Shown here piece by piece: positions 18,195-29,480 of a stretch of 64,000 nucleotides of DNA. How positions within the stretch are numbered: the first letter of the stretch is position 1; each line of letters starts with the position of its first letter. The DNA is from Amycolatopsis pithecellobii (GTDB lineage Bacteria; Actinomycetota; Actinomycetes; Mycobacteriales; Pseudonocardiaceae), in the NCBI RefSeq assembly GCF_009707865.1, contig NZ_WMBA01000007.1, forward strand, positions 1 through 64,000. The letters are read 5' to 3'. Position numbers and translations under genes: made by a program. The notes under the pieces were generated by a model, which ran no database searches, was not told the origin of the DNA, and worked only from the letters and a program-made list of their open reading frames with translations.

Positions 18195-20192
18195 TCAGTC
18201 TTCGTCGGCGCTGCCGAGAGCCGTCTTCGAGACCTGCATCAGGAACTCGATGTTGGTCTTGGTCTTGCGCAGGCGGGACAGCAGCAGATCGATCGCCTGC
18301 TGGGAGTCCAGTGCCGTCAGCACCCGGTGCAACCGGTGGTGGATGGCCAGCTCGTCCGGCGAGAGCAGCAGCTCCTCCTTGCGGGTGCTGGACAGGTTGA
18401 CGTCCACGGCCGGGTACACCCGGCGCTCGGAGATCTTGCGGTCCAGCTTCAGCTCGGCGTTGCCGGTGCCCTTGAACTCCTCGAAGATCACCGTGTCACC
18501 GGTGGAGCCGGTCTCCACCAGTGCGGTGGCGAAGATCGTCAGCGAGCCGCCGTTCTCGATGTTGCGCGCCGCGCCGAGGAAACGCTTCGGCGGGAACAGC
18601 GCGGTCGAGTCGACACCACCGGACAGGATCCGGCCGGACGCCGGGGCCGCCAGGTTGTAGGCGCGGCCGAGGCGGGTGATCGAGTCGAGCAGGACCACCA
18701 CGTCCATGCCCATCTCCACCAGGCGCTTGGCCCGCTCGATGGACAGCTCGGCGACCGAGGTGTGGTCTGACGGCGGCCGGTCGAAGGTCGAGGCGATGAC
18801 CTCGCCCTTCACCGAGCGCTGCATGTCGGTGACCTCTTCCGGACGCTCATCGACCAGGACGACCATCAGGTGACACTCGGGGTTGTTCGTGGTGATCGCG
18901 TTGGCGATGTCCTGCATGATCATCGTCTTGCCCGCCTTCGGCGGGGACACGATCAGCGCACGCTGCCCCTTGCCGACCGGCATCACCAGGTCGATGATCC
19001 GCGTCGTCAGCTTGTGCGACTCGGTCTCCAGGCGCAGCCGCTCATTGGGGTAGAGCGGGGTCAGCTTGGTGAACTCGGGCCGCTTGCGGGCCTGCTCCGG
19101 GTCGAGCCCGTTGATGGTGTCCACCCGCACCAGCGGGTTGAACTTCTGCCGCTGCTGCTCGCCTTCGCGAGGCTGCTTGACCACACCGGTGATCGCGTCA
19201 CCACGGCGCAGGTTGTACTTGCGCACCAGCGAAAGCGACACGTAGACGTCGTTCGGCCCCGGCAGGTAACCCGAGGTGCGGACGAACGCGTAGTTGTCCA
19301 GCACGTCGAGAATGCCGGCGACCGGCAGCAGGACGTCGTCCTCGCGGATCTCGGTGTCCGGTCCGCCGCCCTCGCCGCGGCCACCTCCGCCGCCACCACG
19401 ACGGCGGCGGTCCCGGAAGCGACGGCCGCGACGGCCGCCCTCTTCGTCGTCAGCATTGTCACTGCCGGCGGCGTTGTTCTGCCCGCGGTTGCTGTTCTGC
19501 TGCTGGTTGTTGTTCTGCTGGCGACGCTGGCCGCCGCCCTGCTGCTCGCGCTGCGGCGCCTCCGTGCGCTGGCCACCCTCGCGCTGCTGGCCACCCTCGC
19601 GCTGCTGGCCACTGTCACGCTGCTGGCCGCCATCGCGCGGGGCGTTGTCCCGCTGCGCGTTGTCGCGCTGGCCCGCCTCGGGGCTGCCCGCCGCGCGGCT
19701 GGCACCGCGGCGACGCCGGCTGCCACCTTCCCGGCGGCCACCGTCCTCGCTCTGCTGCGGGGCTTCCTCGGCGGTTTTCGCCTGCTGTTGCGACTTCTCG
19801 GGCTCCGGGGCCTTCTCCGCTTCCGGAGCCTTCGCCGGTTCAGGAGCTTGCTCGGGAGCTTTCTCCGCCGGCTTCTCCTGCTTCGTGGCGGCGCCACGGC
19901 GCCCGGTGGAAATGCCTTCGAAGGGCAGCGTGTCGTCGTCGGATACGGCGCGCTTGCGCGGCGCCTTGCCCTGCCGCTCCCGGATCGCGGCGATGAGGTC
20001 TCCCTTGCGCATGCCCTTGGTGTCCCCGACACCCAGTTCCGCCGCGAGTTCCCGCAGGTCGGCGATCACCATTCCGGACAGGCCGCCAGTGCGGCGCTTT
20101 GGCGCACTTCCGTTCGCCTGTTCGTCTGATCCCGACGGGGCCGGAGCGGCCTGGGTCTCCAGGTCACCGCTCAAAAGATCGGTGTTGCTCAC
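18195..20192 (-). CDS. rho: Transcription termination factor Rho
   Basis: A 665-residue hexameric RNA helicase that ends transcription. GTG start at 20192 has AGGAAGGA upstream. Order of domains: Rho N-terminal helical domain (about 40-80, LRELAAELGVGDTKGMRKGDL), a low-complexity insertion of roughly 200 residues rich in Ala/Glu/Pro then Arg/Gln/Asn/Gly, the RNA-binding cold-shock-like domain, and the ATPase with Walker A PPKAGKT ending near residue 423 and the Q-loop/R-loop region (GGVDSTALFPPKRFLGAARN). Long basic insertions are known from actinobacterial Rho and help it act on GC-rich RNA. Confidence 0.97.
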   Translation of the reverse strand: MSNTDLLSGDLETQAAPAPSGSDEQANGSAPKRRTGGLSGMVIADLRELAAELGVGDTKGMRKGDLIAAIRERQGKAPRKRAVSDDDTLPFEGISTGRRGAATKQEKPAEKAPEQAPEPAKAPEAEKAPEPEKSQQQAKTAEEAPQQSEDGGRREGGSRRRRGASRAAGSPEAGQRDNAQRDNAPRDGGQQRDSGQQREGGQQREGGQRTEAPQREQQGGGQRRQQNNNQQQNSNRGQNNAAGSDNADDEEGGRRGRRFRDRRRRGGGGGGRGEGGGPDTEIREDDVLLPVAGILDVLDNYAFVRTSGYLPGPNDVYVSLSLVRKYNLRRGDAITGVVKQPREGEQQRQKFNPLVRVDTINGLDPEQARKRPEFTKLTPLYPNERLRLETESHKLTTRIIDLVMPVGKGQRALIVSPPKAGKTMIMQDIANAITTNNPECHLMVVLVDERPEEVTDMQRSVKGEVIASTFDRPPSDHTSVAELSIERAKRLVEMGMDVVVLLDSITRLGRAYNLAAPASGRILSGGVDSTALFPPKRFLGAARNIENGGSLTIFATALVETGSTGDTVIFEEFKGTGNAELKLDRKISERRVYPAVDVNLSSTRKEELLLSPDELAIHHRLHRVLTALDSQQAIDLLLSRLRKTKTNIEFLMQVSKTALGSADED

Positions 20193-20582
20193 ACATGTCC
20201 TTCCTGACCGATCCACGCCTCCAGGTGGATCAGCGGACTACCGCCCGCGGCTGATCGCGAAGCGGTTCGCTACCGCCCGTGCGGCTTCCTCCGGATCGAG
20301 ACCGGCTGGTCAGGAGCGGCGTAACGGCCACACGGGATGCCTGCTCCGGAATGGAGCACGCTGAATTCGTCACCGCGGCCACCGGAAACCCGCCTGAGGT
20401 CCATCCCTGCACAGCTATGCGGAATCATCGGCTTCGGCTGAAGATGCGATCCGGGAAGAATCCCCCGGGACCGTCACCGGGTGCGGAACTGCGCACGGTG
20501 ATCGAACGCCCCCGAGGGTAGACCGCACCGGGTCGAGGTGCAACAACCACCCCCGGCGTGCCGCGAAACCGGGGCATGCCCG
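20193..20582 (-). other. 390-base gap between thrB and rho (probable rho leader)
   Basis: No coding frame is supported. Being between two genes on the same strand, it must hold the end of the threonine operon and the rho promoter and leader. A long 5' leader is known for autoregulated rho genes, but no specific element or clear terminator could be defined here. Confidence 0.4.
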
Positions 20583-21464
20583 CTACCGGGCCGTGACCTG
20601 GACTCCGCTGGAATCCACGGGCAGTTCGGAGACTGCAAACCCCTCAACATCGACTCCTGCCGGAATTATTCCGTCCGTCGTCAGTGCCAGCACCGTGGGA
20701 CCGGCGCCGGACACCGTGGCCGCCACACCGGCGTCGCGCAACTCGTTCACCAGCCGCGCGGTCGCCGGGTAGGCGGGTGCGCGGTAGTGCTGGTGCAGCC
20801 GGTCCGCGGTGGCGGCCAGCAGCAGGGAAGGATCACAGGTCAGTGCGTGAATCGCAAGGGCGGCACGGCCCGCGGTGAACGCGGCGTCGGCGTGCGGTAC
20901 TTCGGCGGGCAGCAGGCCGCGGGTCGCGGCGGTGGAGGACTTGACTTCGGGGACGGCGAGCACCGGGCGGATCGATGGGTGCACGGTGAGCTTTTCGGCG
21001 TGGAACCTGCCGCTCTGTGACCATGCGATCACCAGACCACCCAGCAAGCTCGCGGCCGCGTTGTCGGCATGCCCTTCGAACTCCGCCGCGATCTGCACCG
21101 CGGCGGCGTCAACCGGTTTGTCCGCCAGCGCATACCCCGCGGCGACACCGGACACGACCGCCGCGGCCGAGGAACCCAGCCCGCGTGCGTGCGGAATCTT
21201 GTTGAAACAGCGCAGATGCAGCCCCGGCGGGCGGACACCGAGCCGCTCGCAGGTCCGCCGGATCGCCCGCACCACGAGGTGAGTTTCGCCCGTCGGCACG
21301 TCGCCGACCCCGCCCGCGCCGGCGTCAAGCACCTCGACTTTCAGCCCGGAGTCGGTGACCTGCACCTCGATCACGTCGTAGAGCCCCAGCGCGAGCCCGA
21401 GCGCGTCGAAGCCGGGGCCGAGGTTCGCCGACGACGCCGGCACCGTCACCGTGACCGAGTTCAC
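20583..21464 (-). CDS. thrB: Homoserine kinase
   Basis: A 293-residue GHMP kinase phosphorylating homoserine. The GTG start at 21464 overlaps the thrC stop (GTGA). N-terminal [20 protein letters not shown] and the ATP loop [16 protein letters not shown] are diagnostic. Third gene of hom-thrC-thrB. Confidence 0.96.
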   Translation of the reverse strand: MNSVTVTVPASSANLGPGFDALGLALGLYDVIEVQVTDSGLKVEVLDAGAGGVGDVPTGETHLVVRAIRRTCERLGVRPPGLHLRCFNKIPHARGLGSSAAAVVSGVAAGYALADKPVDAAAVQIAAEFEGHADNAAASLLGGLVIAWSQSGRFHAEKLTVHPSIRPVLAVPEVKSSTAATRGLLPAEVPHADAAFTAGRAALAIHALTCDPSLLLAATADRLHQHYRAPAYPATARLVNELRDAGVAATVSGAGPTVLALTTDGIIPAGVDVEGFAVSELPVDSSGVQVTAR

Positions 21465-22525
21465 GTCAGATCCAGAGCCGCCGCGACCGCACGTGGATCG
21501 ACGGTCAGCGGCTCGACCTCGACGTTGCCCTCGAGTGCCGTCGCCGGATCCTTGAGCCCGTGCCCCGTCACCGTGCACACGACGGTGGATCCCTTGGGCA
21601 GGCGCCCATCTCCGGCGGTCAGCAGCAGTCCCGCGACGCTCGTGGCCGACGACGGCTCGACGAACACGCCTTCCTTGCGGGCCAGCAACCGGTATGCGGC
21701 AAGGATTTGCTCGTCGGTGACCTTCTCGAACAGGCCACCCGAGGCGTTGCGAGCGTTGACCGCGCCCTGCCACGAAGCCGGGCTGCCAATCCGGATCGCG
21801 GTGGCGATCGTGTCCGGGTCCTTGACCGGCTCACCCAGCACGAGCGGCGCGGCACCGGCGGCCTGGAAACCGAACATCCGTGGGGTGGTCTCGATTTTCC
21901 CGTCTGCCGCATACCCCGTGTAGCCGGCCCAGTACGCCGTGATGTTGCCCGCGTTTCCCACCGGAAGGCAGTGCACATCCGGTGCCTTGCCGAGCACATC
22001 GCATACCTCGTAGGCCGCGGTTCGCTGCCCGATGAGGCGAACCGGGTTGACCGAATTCACCAGCGTGACCGGGTGATCGATCGCCGTCTTGCGGGCAAGT
22101 TCGAGGCAGTCGTCGAAGTTCCCGTCGACCTGCAGGATGCGGGCACCGTGCAGCACGGCCTGGGCGAGCTTGCCCATCGCGATCTTGCCCTGCGGGACGA
22201 GCACCGCGCACGTGAGCCCCGCGCGTGCGGCATAGGCGGCGGCCGAGGCGGACGTGTTGCCCGTCGAGGCACAGATCACCGCCTGCAGGCCACTGGCCAG
22301 CGCGTGCGTGATGGCCACGGTCATCCCCCGGTCCTTGAAGGAACCGGTGGGGTTGGCACCTTCCACCTTGAGGTAGACCTCGGCGCCGGTCAGCTCGGAC
22401 AGGTGCGGCGCGGGCATGAGCGGGGTGTTGCCCTCGCCGAGGGTGACCACCTTGGCCCCCGCCGGGATCGGCACCCGATCGGCATAGGCTTCGATGATCC
22501 CCGGCCAGCCCGGCTCGCTGTTCAT
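21461..22525 (-). CDS. thrC: Threonine synthase
   Basis: A 354-residue PLP enzyme converting O-phosphohomoserine to threonine. The PLP lysine is in GSFKDRGMT (about residue 60) and the phosphate-binding loop is [15 protein letters not shown]. It is the short, class that lacks the large N-terminal domain. ATGA overlap with hom. Confidence 0.96.
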   Translation of the reverse strand: MNSEPGWPGIIEAYADRVPIPAGAKVVTLGEGNTPLMPAPHLSELTGAEVYLKVEGANPTGSFKDRGMTVAITHALASGLQAVICASTGNTSASAAAYAARAGLTCAVLVPQGKIAMGKLAQAVLHGARILQVDGNFDDCLELARKTAIDHPVTLVNSVNPVRLIGQRTAAYEVCDVLGKAPDVHCLPVGNAGNITAYWAGYTGYAADGKIETTPRMFGFQAAGAAPLVLGEPVKDPDTIATAIRIGSPASWQGAVNARNASGGLFEKVTDEQILAAYRLLARKEGVFVEPSSATSVAGLLLTAGDGRLPKGSTVVCTVTGHGLKDPATALEGNVEVEPLTVDPRAVAAALDLT

Positions 22526-23841
22526 GTGTCTTCGCCTTCCACCCGCATCACGCTGACCACTTCCCGAACGACGTCCATCTTCCCGATCGCTTCGACCGTC
22601 GCGTCGAGAGCCGCGTCTGGTGCGAGGTGGGTCACGATGACGAGGCTCGCCGTGGACAGCCCGTCCCGCTGGCGCACCGCCGCAATGCTCACCCCGTGGT
22701 CGGCGAAGACCTGCGCGACCTGGGCCAGCACGCCGGGACGGTCGGCGACGTCGAGGCTCACGTGATAACGCGTGGGGGTCTGCCCCATCGGCCGCACGGG
22801 CAGATTGGCGTGCGCCGACTCACGCGGCCCGCGGCCGCCGAGCACGCGATTACGCGCTACCGCAACGAGATCGCCGAGCACGGCGCTCGCCGTCGGCGCG
22901 CCACCGGCGCCCTGGCCGTAGAACATCAGCTCCCCCGCGGCGTCCGCCTCGACGAACACCGCGTTGAACGCGCCACCGACACCGGCGAGCGGATGGCTGC
23001 GCTCGAGCATCACCGGATGCACCCGTGCCGACACCGATTCGGCACCGTCGTCCGCCGTGACGCGCTCGCAGATGGCCAGCAGCTTTACCGTGCGCCCCAG
23101 CGCTTTCGCGGCCGCGATGTCCGACGCGGTGACTGACGAGATGCCCTCGCGGTGCACGTCGGCCGCCGTCACACGGCTGTGGAAAGCCAGCGAGGCAAGG
23201 ATCGCGGCTTTGGACGCGGCGTCGTAACCGTCCACATCGGCCGTCGGGTCGGCCTCGGCGTAACCGAGACGGCTTGCCTCGTCGAGGGTTTCGGCGTAAC
23301 CGGCACCCGTGGAGTCCATTGCGGACAGAATGAAGTTGGTGGTGCCGTTGACGATGCCCATCACCTTCGTGATCCGGTCACCGGCCAGCGACTCGCGCAG
23401 CGGGCGCAGCAACGGGATCGCACCGGCGACGGCGGCTTCGAAGTACAGGTCCGCGCCGGCGGCGTCCGCGGCCTCCGACAGCTCCGCGGAGTACTCCGAC
23501 AGCAGCGCCTTGTTCGCCGTGACGACCGACTTTCCCTTGCGCAGCGCGGTGAGCAGCCAGCTGCGGACCGGCTCTATCCCACCGACGAGCTCGACCACGA
23601 CGTCCACATCGGACTCGACGAGCGCGGCCGCGTCGGCGGTCAGCAGATCCTGCGGTAGTTCCGGATGCTTGTCGGGGCGGCGCACCGCGATCCCGGCGAG
23701 CTCGACCGGCGCCCCGGCCCGAGCGCCAAGCTCGTCGGCCTGCTCGGTGAGCAGCCTGACGACCTCACTGCCCACCGTGCCGCAGCCGAGCAGGGCCACA
23801 CGCACGGACCGGCCGTCCGAAGTGGACAGTGCGGAGTTCAC
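22522..23841 (-). CDS. hom: Homoserine dehydrogenase
   Basis: A 439-residue NAD(P)-dependent enzyme reducing aspartate semialdehyde to homoserine. Rossmann motif [15 protein letters not shown], catalytic region with [11 protein letters not shown] and [19 protein letters not shown], and a C-terminal ACT domain ([20 protein letters not shown]) for threonine feedback. GTG start overlaps the lysA stop (GTGA), so the whole set is translationally coupled. Confidence 0.96.
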   Translation of the reverse strand: MNSALSTSDGRSVRVALLGCGTVGSEVVRLLTEQADELGARAGAPVELAGIAVRRPDKHPELPQDLLTADAAALVESDVDVVVELVGGIEPVRSWLLTALRKGKSVVTANKALLSEYSAELSEAADAAGADLYFEAAVAGAIPLLRPLRESLAGDRITKVMGIVNGTTNFILSAMDSTGAGYAETLDEASRLGYAEADPTADVDGYDAASKAAILASLAFHSRVTAADVHREGISSVTASDIAAAKALGRTVKLLAICERVTADDGAESVSARVHPVMLERSHPLAGVGGAFNAVFVEADAAGELMFYGQGAGGAPTASAVLGDLVAVARNRVLGGRGPRESAHANLPVRPMGQTPTRYHVSLDVADRPGVLAQVAQVFADHGVSIAAVRQRDGLSTASLVIVTHLAPDAALDATVEAIGKMDVVREVVSVMRVEGEDT

Positions 23842-25271
23842 GACACCTCCAGGTGCAGCATGTCATCCACGGTTTCCCGGCGCAGCAGGAGCCGCGCGCT
23901 GCCGTTGCGGACCGCGACCACCGCCGGGCGCGGCAGCCGGTTGTAGTTGCTGGCCATCGAGTAGCAGTAGGCCCCGGTCGCGGCGAGCGCGATCAGGTCA
24001 CCGGGGGCGAGCGTGTCCGGCAGCCAGCAGTCGCGGACGACGATGTCCCCGGACTCGCAGTGCTTGCCCACCACACGCGACAATGCGGCACCGGGCGCGC
24101 CGTCCCCCTCGTCGGCCGAGCGCGACACCAGGCGGCAATCGTACGTCGCGTCGTAGAGGGCGGTGCGGATGTTGTCACTCATCCCGCCGTCGACGCTGAC
24201 ATAACGCCGGCTTTCGTTGTCCCCCAGCGAAACATCCTTGATGGTGCCGACCTCGTACAACGTGATCGTGCCGGGCCCCGCGATCGCGCGCCCCGGCTCG
24301 CCCGCGATCCGCGGCACCGGCAGTCCGGCGAACTCGCACTCCTTGCGCACGATCTCGCGAATCTGCGTGATCATCTGCGCGGGCGGCGGCGGATTGTCCT
24401 TGTCGGTGTAGGCAATCCCGAAGCCGCCACCGAGGTCCACAATGGACAGCTGCTCGAGCAGGGATTCCCCGTGCTCCTTGGCGAGTTCGGCGAGCAGGCC
24501 CACCACCCGCCGCGCGGCCACCTCGAACCCGTCGGCGTCGAAGATCTGCGAGCCGATGTGGCTGTGCAGGCCGACGAGCTTGAGCGACGGCGCGTTGAGC
24601 ACCCGGCGCACGGCCTCCGCGGCATCCCCGGCCGCGAGCGAGAACCCGAACTTCTGGTCCTCGTGCGCGGTCGCGATGAACTCGTGCGTGTGCGCCTCGA
24701 CCCCGACCGTGACCCGCACGAGCACGTTCTGCACGACCTCCCGCCGTGCGGCGACATCCGCGAGGCGAGCGATCTCGTAGAACGAGTCGAGCACCACCGT
24801 GCCCACCCCGGCGTCCACAGCGGACTCCAGCTCGGCGATCGATTTGTTGTTGCCGTGGAAGGTGATCCGCTCCGCGGGGAAGCCGGCCCGCAACGCCACC
24901 GCGAGCTCTCCCCCGCTGGCGACGTCCATGCTCAGCCCCTGCGCGGCCACCCAGCGCGCGACTTCGGTGCACAGGAATGCTTTCGCCGCGTAGTGCACCA
25001 GCGCCGGGTCGTCGAAGGCCTCGGCGTACTCGGCACAACGGGACTTGAAATCGGCTTCGTCCACAATGAACAGTGGCGTGCCGTAGGTGGCGGCGAGTTC
25101 GCGGACGTCGACGCCGGCGATCCGCACCACGCCGTCCAGGGCACGGAAAGTATTGCGGGGCCAGACTTTCGGGTACAGCCGGTCGAGCTCCTGCGCCGTG
25201 CTGGGCGGGAAACCCGACGTGTCGACGTGCGGGTGGACGTCGGCGTGACGAGGACCTGCGGGGTGAACCAT
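23838..25271 (-). CDS. lysA: Diaminopimelate decarboxylase
   Basis: A 477-residue PLP-dependent enzyme making lysine from meso-DAP. The PLP lysine is in [10 protein letters not shown], the glycine-rich phosphate loop in [12 protein letters not shown], and the active-site cysteine segment in KHCESGDI. It starts 3 bases after argS. Confidence 0.96.
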   Translation of the reverse strand: MVHPAGPRHADVHPHVDTSGFPPSTAQELDRLYPKVWPRNTFRALDGVVRIAGVDVRELAATYGTPLFIVDEADFKSRCAEYAEAFDDPALVHYAAKAFLCTEVARWVAAQGLSMDVASGGELAVALRAGFPAERITFHGNNKSIAELESAVDAGVGTVVLDSFYEIARLADVAARREVVQNVLVRVTVGVEAHTHEFIATAHEDQKFGFSLAAGDAAEAVRRVLNAPSLKLVGLHSHIGSQIFDADGFEVAARRVVGLLAELAKEHGESLLEQLSIVDLGGGFGIAYTDKDNPPPPAQMITQIREIVRKECEFAGLPVPRIAGEPGRAIAGPGTITLYEVGTIKDVSLGDNESRRYVSVDGGMSDNIRTALYDATYDCRLVSRSADEGDGAPGAALSRVVGKHCESGDIVVRDCWLPDTLAPGDLIALAATGAYCYSMASNYNRLPRPAVVAVRNGSARLLLRRETVDDMLHLEVS

Positions 25272-25274
25272 GAG

Positions 25275-26933
25275 CTACATCCGTTCCGGGGCAGAGACAC
25301 CGAGCAGCCGGAGCCCGTTCGCGAACACCTGGCGGGCGGCTTCACACAGCGCCAGGCGCGCGAAGGTGAGTGGCGAGGCTTCTTCGTCACCCTTGGGCAG
25401 AACCGGGGCGACGGCGTAGAACTTGTGGAACGCGCCGGCGAGGCTTTCCAGGTAGCGGGCGACCCGGTGCGGCTCACGCAGCTCCGCCGCACGCAGCACG
25501 ATCGTCGGGAACTCGCCGATGGTGCGGATCAAGTCGCCCTCCTGGGCCAGCGTCAGCAGGCCGAGATCGGCGTCCGCGTCGGCCTTGAGCCCCAGATCCG
25601 CCGCGTTCCGTTGCAGCGACGCAAGGCGGGCATGCGCGTACTGCACGTAGTAGACCGGGTTCTCGTCGCTGCGCTTGCGCAGCAGATCGAGGTCGACATC
25701 GATACTCGAATCGACGGAATACCGGGTCAGCTCGTACCGCGCGGCATCCACGCCCACGGCGTCGACGAGGTCCTCCATGGTGATCACGGTGCCCGCGCGC
25801 TTGCTCATCCGGACCGGCTTGCCGTCGCTCACGAGATTCACCAGCTGGCCGATGAGCACCTCGACGACGTCCGGGTCCTGGCCCATCGCCGCCGCGGCCG
25901 CCTTGAGCCGGGCGATGTAACCGTGGTGGTCCGCGCCGAGCATGTAGATGCACAGCTCGAAGCCGCGGCCGATCTTGTCCTCCAGGTACGCGATGTCGCC
26001 CGCGATGTACGCGGGAGCGCCGTCGCTCTTGATGACCACGCGGTCCTTGTCGTCACCGAACTCGGTGGAGCGCAGCCACCACGCACCGTCGGCGTGGTAG
26101 AGCTTGCCGGACTCCTTGAGCTCCTCGACCGCGCGCTCGACCGCACCACTGGTGTGCAGCGAGTCTTCCTGGAAGTAGACGTCGAAGTCGGTGCCGAAAT
26201 CGTGCAGGCTCTGCTTGATCTCGGCGAACATCAGCTCGATGCCGATGCTGCGGAACGTCTCGTGCCGCTCGTCTTCCGGCAGCGACAACGCACTCGGCTC
26301 GCGGCGCAGCACCTCGGCGGCGATATCGGAGATGTAGGCGCCCGCGTAGCCGTCCTCGGGTGCGGGCTCGCCCTTCGCGGCGGCGATCAGAGACCGGACG
26401 AACCTGTCGATCTGCGCACCGGCGTCGTTGAAGTAGTACTCGCGGGTCACGTCCGCACCCTGGGCGGACAGGACCCGGCCCAGCGCGTCCCCGACGGCCG
26501 CCCAGCGAGTGCCGCCCAGGTGCACCGGGCCGGTCGGGTTGGCCGAAACGAACTCGAGGTTGATCTTGCGTCCGGCGAGCGCGTCACCGGTGCCGTACCC
26601 CTCACCGGCGGCCAGCACCTGGCGCACCTGCTCACCCTGGGCGTCCGCGGCGAGCCGGAAGTTGAGGAAACCCGGGCCGGCCACCTCGGCGCTGTCCACC
26701 CCGCCGTTCTTCGCAACCTCGTCGGCGAGCGCCTGGGCGAACTCGCGCGGCGGGATTCCGACTTTCTTCGCTACCTGTAAGGCAAGGTTGGTGGCGTAAT
26801 CTCCGTGTTCGGGGTTGCGGGGTCGCTCGATCGTCACCAGGTCGGGCAGCACGGCGTGGTCGAGGCCACGGGCATCGAGTACCTGCACAGCAGACGATCG
26901 GACGAGTTCGGCGAGCACGGCGGGAGTCACCAC
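25275..26933 (-). CDS. argS: Arginyl-tRNA synthetase
   Basis: A 552-residue class I synthetase. The HIGH-like motif is [20 protein letters not shown], and the KMSKS-like loop is [13 protein letters not shown]-terminal Add-1 tRNA-recognition domain and C-terminal anticodon-binding DALR domain are present. GTG start at 26933; an alternative GTG is the next codon. First gene of argS-lysA-hom-thrC-thrB. Confidence 0.96.
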   Translation of the reverse strand: MVTPAVLAELVRSSAVQVLDARGLDHAVLPDLVTIERPRNPEHGDYATNLALQVAKKVGIPPREFAQALADEVAKNGGVDSAEVAGPGFLNFRLAADAQGEQVRQVLAAGEGYGTGDALAGRKINLEFVSANPTGPVHLGGTRWAAVGDALGRVLSAQGADVTREYYFNDAGAQIDRFVRSLIAAAKGEPAPEDGYAGAYISDIAAEVLRREPSALSLPEDERHETFRSIGIELMFAEIKQSLHDFGTDFDVYFQEDSLHTSGAVERAVEELKESGKLYHADGAWWLRSTEFGDDKDRVVIKSDGAPAYIAGDIAYLEDKIGRGFELCIYMLGADHHGYIARLKAAAAAMGQDPDVVEVLIGQLVNLVSDGKPVRMSKRAGTVITMEDLVDAVGVDAARYELTRYSVDSSIDVDLDLLRKRSDENPVYYVQYAHARLASLQRNAADLGLKADADADLGLLTLAQEGDLIRTIGEFPTIVLRAAELREPHRVARYLESLAGAFHKFYAVAPVLPKGDEEASPLTFARLALCEAARQVFANGLRLLGVSAPERM

Positions 26934-27020
26934 GCGAGTGTATGTGGCCGTTGACGTCGCTCTGACATCCAGTCCCTAGACTCACCTTGGATATTTGGAT
27001 CGCGAGCGGATGCGGGAGCC

Positions 27021-27827
27021 ATGGCCAGCGGCACGAAGAAAAAGGCCTCGTCGAAGAAGGCCATCAGAGCGGCGCGCAACTCAGTGGTGACCAAGCGCGG
27101 CTTCCCATGGGGCACCGTGATCGCGATCGTCGCCGTCGTGGCGCTCGCGGCCGTCGTCGTCACCTACTACCTCGTGCAGTCGGCGCCGAAACGCGCGCTG
27201 GCCGAATGGGCACCGAGCGACTCCAACAAGGACCCGTCACTGCAGCTGGCCGGCATCGTGACCGGCACCTACAAGGGCAGCGTGCACGTGCTGCCGACCG
27301 AACGCGTCGCCTACGACCACTTCCCGCCGATCGGCGGGCCGCATGACGGTTACTGGGCCGCGTGCAACGGGACCGTGTACACCACGGCCGTCCGCAACGA
27401 GAACATGGTGCACGCGCTCGAACACGGCACGGTGTGGATCGCGTACAACCCGGCGCAGGTCACGGGCGATGCGCTGAACACACTCAAAACCAAGGTCCAG
27501 GGCAAGCCGTACACGATGATGTCGCCCTACCCCGGTCTCGACAAGCCGATTTCGCTGCAGGCCTGGGGGCACCAGCTCAAGCTGGACTCCGCGGGCGACC
27601 AGCGCATCGACGAGTTCATCACCGCGTTGCGCACCAACCCGAACACCACACCCGAAGTCGGCGCTTCCTGCGACGTGCTCGGGCCGGGTCAGTTCGACCC
27701 GGACAATCCGCCGCCGTTCGTCGCGACTCCGCCGGGACCGGATGCGAAACCGATGGACTACCAGGGCACCCAGGGCACGCAACAGGACACCGGCGCCGTG
27801 ATGCCCTCGACCACCGGCACGCCGTGA
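27021..27827 (+). CDS. DUF3105 membrane-anchored protein
   Basis: A 268-residue protein with a lysine-rich cytoplasmic N-terminus, one membrane helix (about 31-53, WGTVIAIVAVVALAAVVVTY) and an extracytoplasmic DUF3105 domain with VHALEHGTVWIAYNP and LQAWGHQLKLD. Family members are often next to DUF305 proteins and copper-handling genes; function unproven. Divergent from argS and coupled to the next gene by a TGATG overlap. Confidence 0.85.
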   Translation: MASGTKKKASSKKAIRAARNSVVTKRGFPWGTVIAIVAVVALAAVVVTYYLVQSAPKRALAEWAPSDSNKDPSLQLAGIVTGTYKGSVHVLPTERVAYDHFPPIGGPHDGYWAACNGTVYTTAVRNENMVHALEHGTVWIAYNPAQVTGDALNTLKTKVQGKPYTMMSPYPGLDKPISLQAWGHQLKLDSAGDQRIDEFITALRTNPNTTPEVGASCDVLGPGQFDPDNPPPFVATPPGPDAKPMDYQGTQGTQQDTGAVMPSTTGTP

Positions 27828-28522
27828 TGACCGAAACTTCCGCTCCGGTGACCGAGACTCCCGCGCCGCGGCCCACGGCTCGTCCGGTCGTCATCGCCGC
27901 GACGGTGATCGTGGTGCTACTGGTGGGCGCGGTGCTGGGGATGTTCCTGACCCAGCGCGCACTCGACTCGTCAGGGCCCGCGACCCCCGGCACGGGTTCG
28001 GTGGAGGTCGGTTTCGCGCAGGACATGTCGGTGCATCACCTGCAGGCCGTGACGATGGCGAACTGGGCGCGGGACCACAGCACCGACCCGGAGGTCCGGC
28101 AGCTGGCGTTCGACATCCAGAGCACGCAGCTGGAGCAGGTCGGCCGGATGAAGGGCTGGCTCATGTTGTGGGACCAGCCCGAGCAGGCGCCCGGCGCGTA
28201 CATGACGTGGATGACACAGCCGTCCGGGCACGACATGGCGGGGATGCCGGGGTCGTCGGCTGGTGCCGCCGTGATGCCCGGGATGGCGAGCGACACGGAG
28301 CTGGCGAAGTTGCGTTCGTTGTCCGGCAAGGATCTTGACGTGTACTTCCTGCAGTTGATGTTGCGTCACCACCAGGGCGGCACGGCGATGGCGCAGTATG
28401 CGCACGATCATTCACCGGTCAGCGCGGTGAAGACGTTGACGCAGAGCATTCTGAATTCGCAGGGCGCGGAAATGGTGCTGATCAAGCAGATGCTCGGCGC
28501 GCGTGGTGCGCAGCCGCTGTAG
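27827..28522 (+). CDS. DUF305 (ferritin-like, CopM-type) exported protein
   Basis: A 231-residue protein with an N-terminal membrane helix (about 23-45) and a DUF305 domain. The two His-rich helix motifs DMSVHHLQAVTMA and LMLRHHQGGTAMAQYAHDH are conserved in the family and a Met/His-rich linker lies between them (HDMAGMPG). Some homologues bind copper or silver outside the cytoplasm. It ends one base before the convergent CDF gene. Confidence 0.87.
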   Translation: MTETSAPVTETPAPRPTARPVVIAATVIVVLLVGAVLGMFLTQRALDSSGPATPGTGSVEVGFAQDMSVHHLQAVTMANWARDHSTDPEVRQLAFDIQSTQLEQVGRMKGWLMLWDQPEQAPGAYMTWMTQPSGHDMAGMPGSSAGAAVMPGMASDTELAKLRSLSGKDLDVYFLQLMLRHHQGGTAMAQYAHDHSPVSAVKTLTQSILNSQGAEMVLIKQMLGARGAQPL

Positions 28523-29431
28523 TCACCAGGAAAGCTCTTCGCAACGTTTGGCGGACTCGGCGGGCTCGACCTGCAGGGTGGCGTGCTGGATGTGGTAGGC
28601 CTCGGCGAGCAGATTCTGGGCCTGGGTAAGGACTTCCGCCGGTTCGGCCGAGGGGTCGACGACGAGGTGTGCGGAGGCGACCTCCATGCCCGAGGTCAGC
28701 GTCCACACGTGGATGTCGTGCACGTCCCGCACGCCGGTGAGGTCGGCCAGCGCGGTCTCGATGCGCTCGACGTCGACCTCGGCGGGCGCATGCTGGAAGA
28801 GGATCCGCAGGGCGCGGCCGGCGAGCTTGGCCGTGCGCGGGAGGACGAACAGCCCGATGGCCACACCGATGAGGGGGTCGGCGTAGCGCCAGCCGGTGGT
28901 GAGGATGATGGCGCCGCTGGCCAGGACGCCGACGGAGCCGATGAGGTCGGCGAGCACTTCGAGGTAGGCGCCACGGACGTTGAGGCTTTCCTTGGCGCCG
29001 GAGCGAAGCAGGACGAAGGCCGCGAGGTTGGCGACGAGCCCGGCGAGTGCCGTGAGGAGGACGGGAAGCCCTGGCACTGGCGGCGGGTCGCTGATGCGGC
29101 CGATCGCTTCGATGAGAACGTAGCCGGCGACGCCGAACAGCAGGAGCGCATTCCCCAGTGCGGCAAGCACTTCGGCGCGGTAGAACCCGAACGTGCGACG
29201 GTAGGTGGGGCCGCTGCGGCGGGCCAGGATGATCGCCGTGAGGGCGAGGCCGAGCCCGAAGACGTCGGTGAGCATGTGGGCCGCGTCGGAGATGAGGGCG
29301 AGGGAGCCGGTGAGGATGCCGACCACGACCTCGAGCGCGAGGAAGGCGATGCCGATCGCGAGCGCCGCCACGAGCCGGGGCACGTAGCGACCCGAGGCAC
29401 TCGGCACGCCATGCCCGTGACCGTGTCCCAT
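28523..29431 (-). CDS. Cation diffusion facilitator (CDF) metal efflux transporter
   Basis: A 302-residue protein; ATG at 29431 begins with a His-rich segment (MGHGHGHG). Six membrane helices. The first metal-site motif is SDAAHMLTDVFG in helix 2; in helix 5 the usual HxxxD reads EVLAD, a Glu in place of His, which may shift metal preference. The C-terminal cytoplasmic domain has VRDVHDIHVWTL. It exports divalent metal (Zn, Fe, Co or Mn) by proton exchange. An IdeR/DtxR-like box lies 50 bases upstream. Confidence 0.92.
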   Translation of the reverse strand: MGHGHGHGVPSASGRYVPRLVAALAIGIAFLALEVVVGILTGSLALISDAAHMLTDVFGLGLALTAIILARRSGPTYRRTFGFYRAEVLAALGNALLLFGVAGYVLIEAIGRISDPPPVPGLPVLLTALAGLVANLAAFVLLRSGAKESLNVRGAYLEVLADLIGSVGVLASGAIILTTGWRYADPLIGVAIGLFVLPRTAKLAGRALRILFQHAPAEVDVERIETALADLTGVRDVHDIHVWTLTSGMEVASAHLVVDPSAEPAEVLTQAQNLLAEAYHIQHATLQVEPAESAKRCEELSW

Positions 29432-29480
29432 GGCCGCCCTCCTCGAAGGCAAGTTATAGCGACATGCGCATGTATGCAAT

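Noticed and set aside
19160-20129. Long plus-strand frame with Leu/Ala-rich sequence antisense to rho
   Set aside because: It is a mirror of the low-complexity part of rho; no family resemblance, and rho is certain on the other strand.
20193-20582. Riboswitch or T-box in the rho/thrB gap
   Set aside because: No conserved riboswitch core or T-box sequence could be recognised; only generic GC-rich hairpins.
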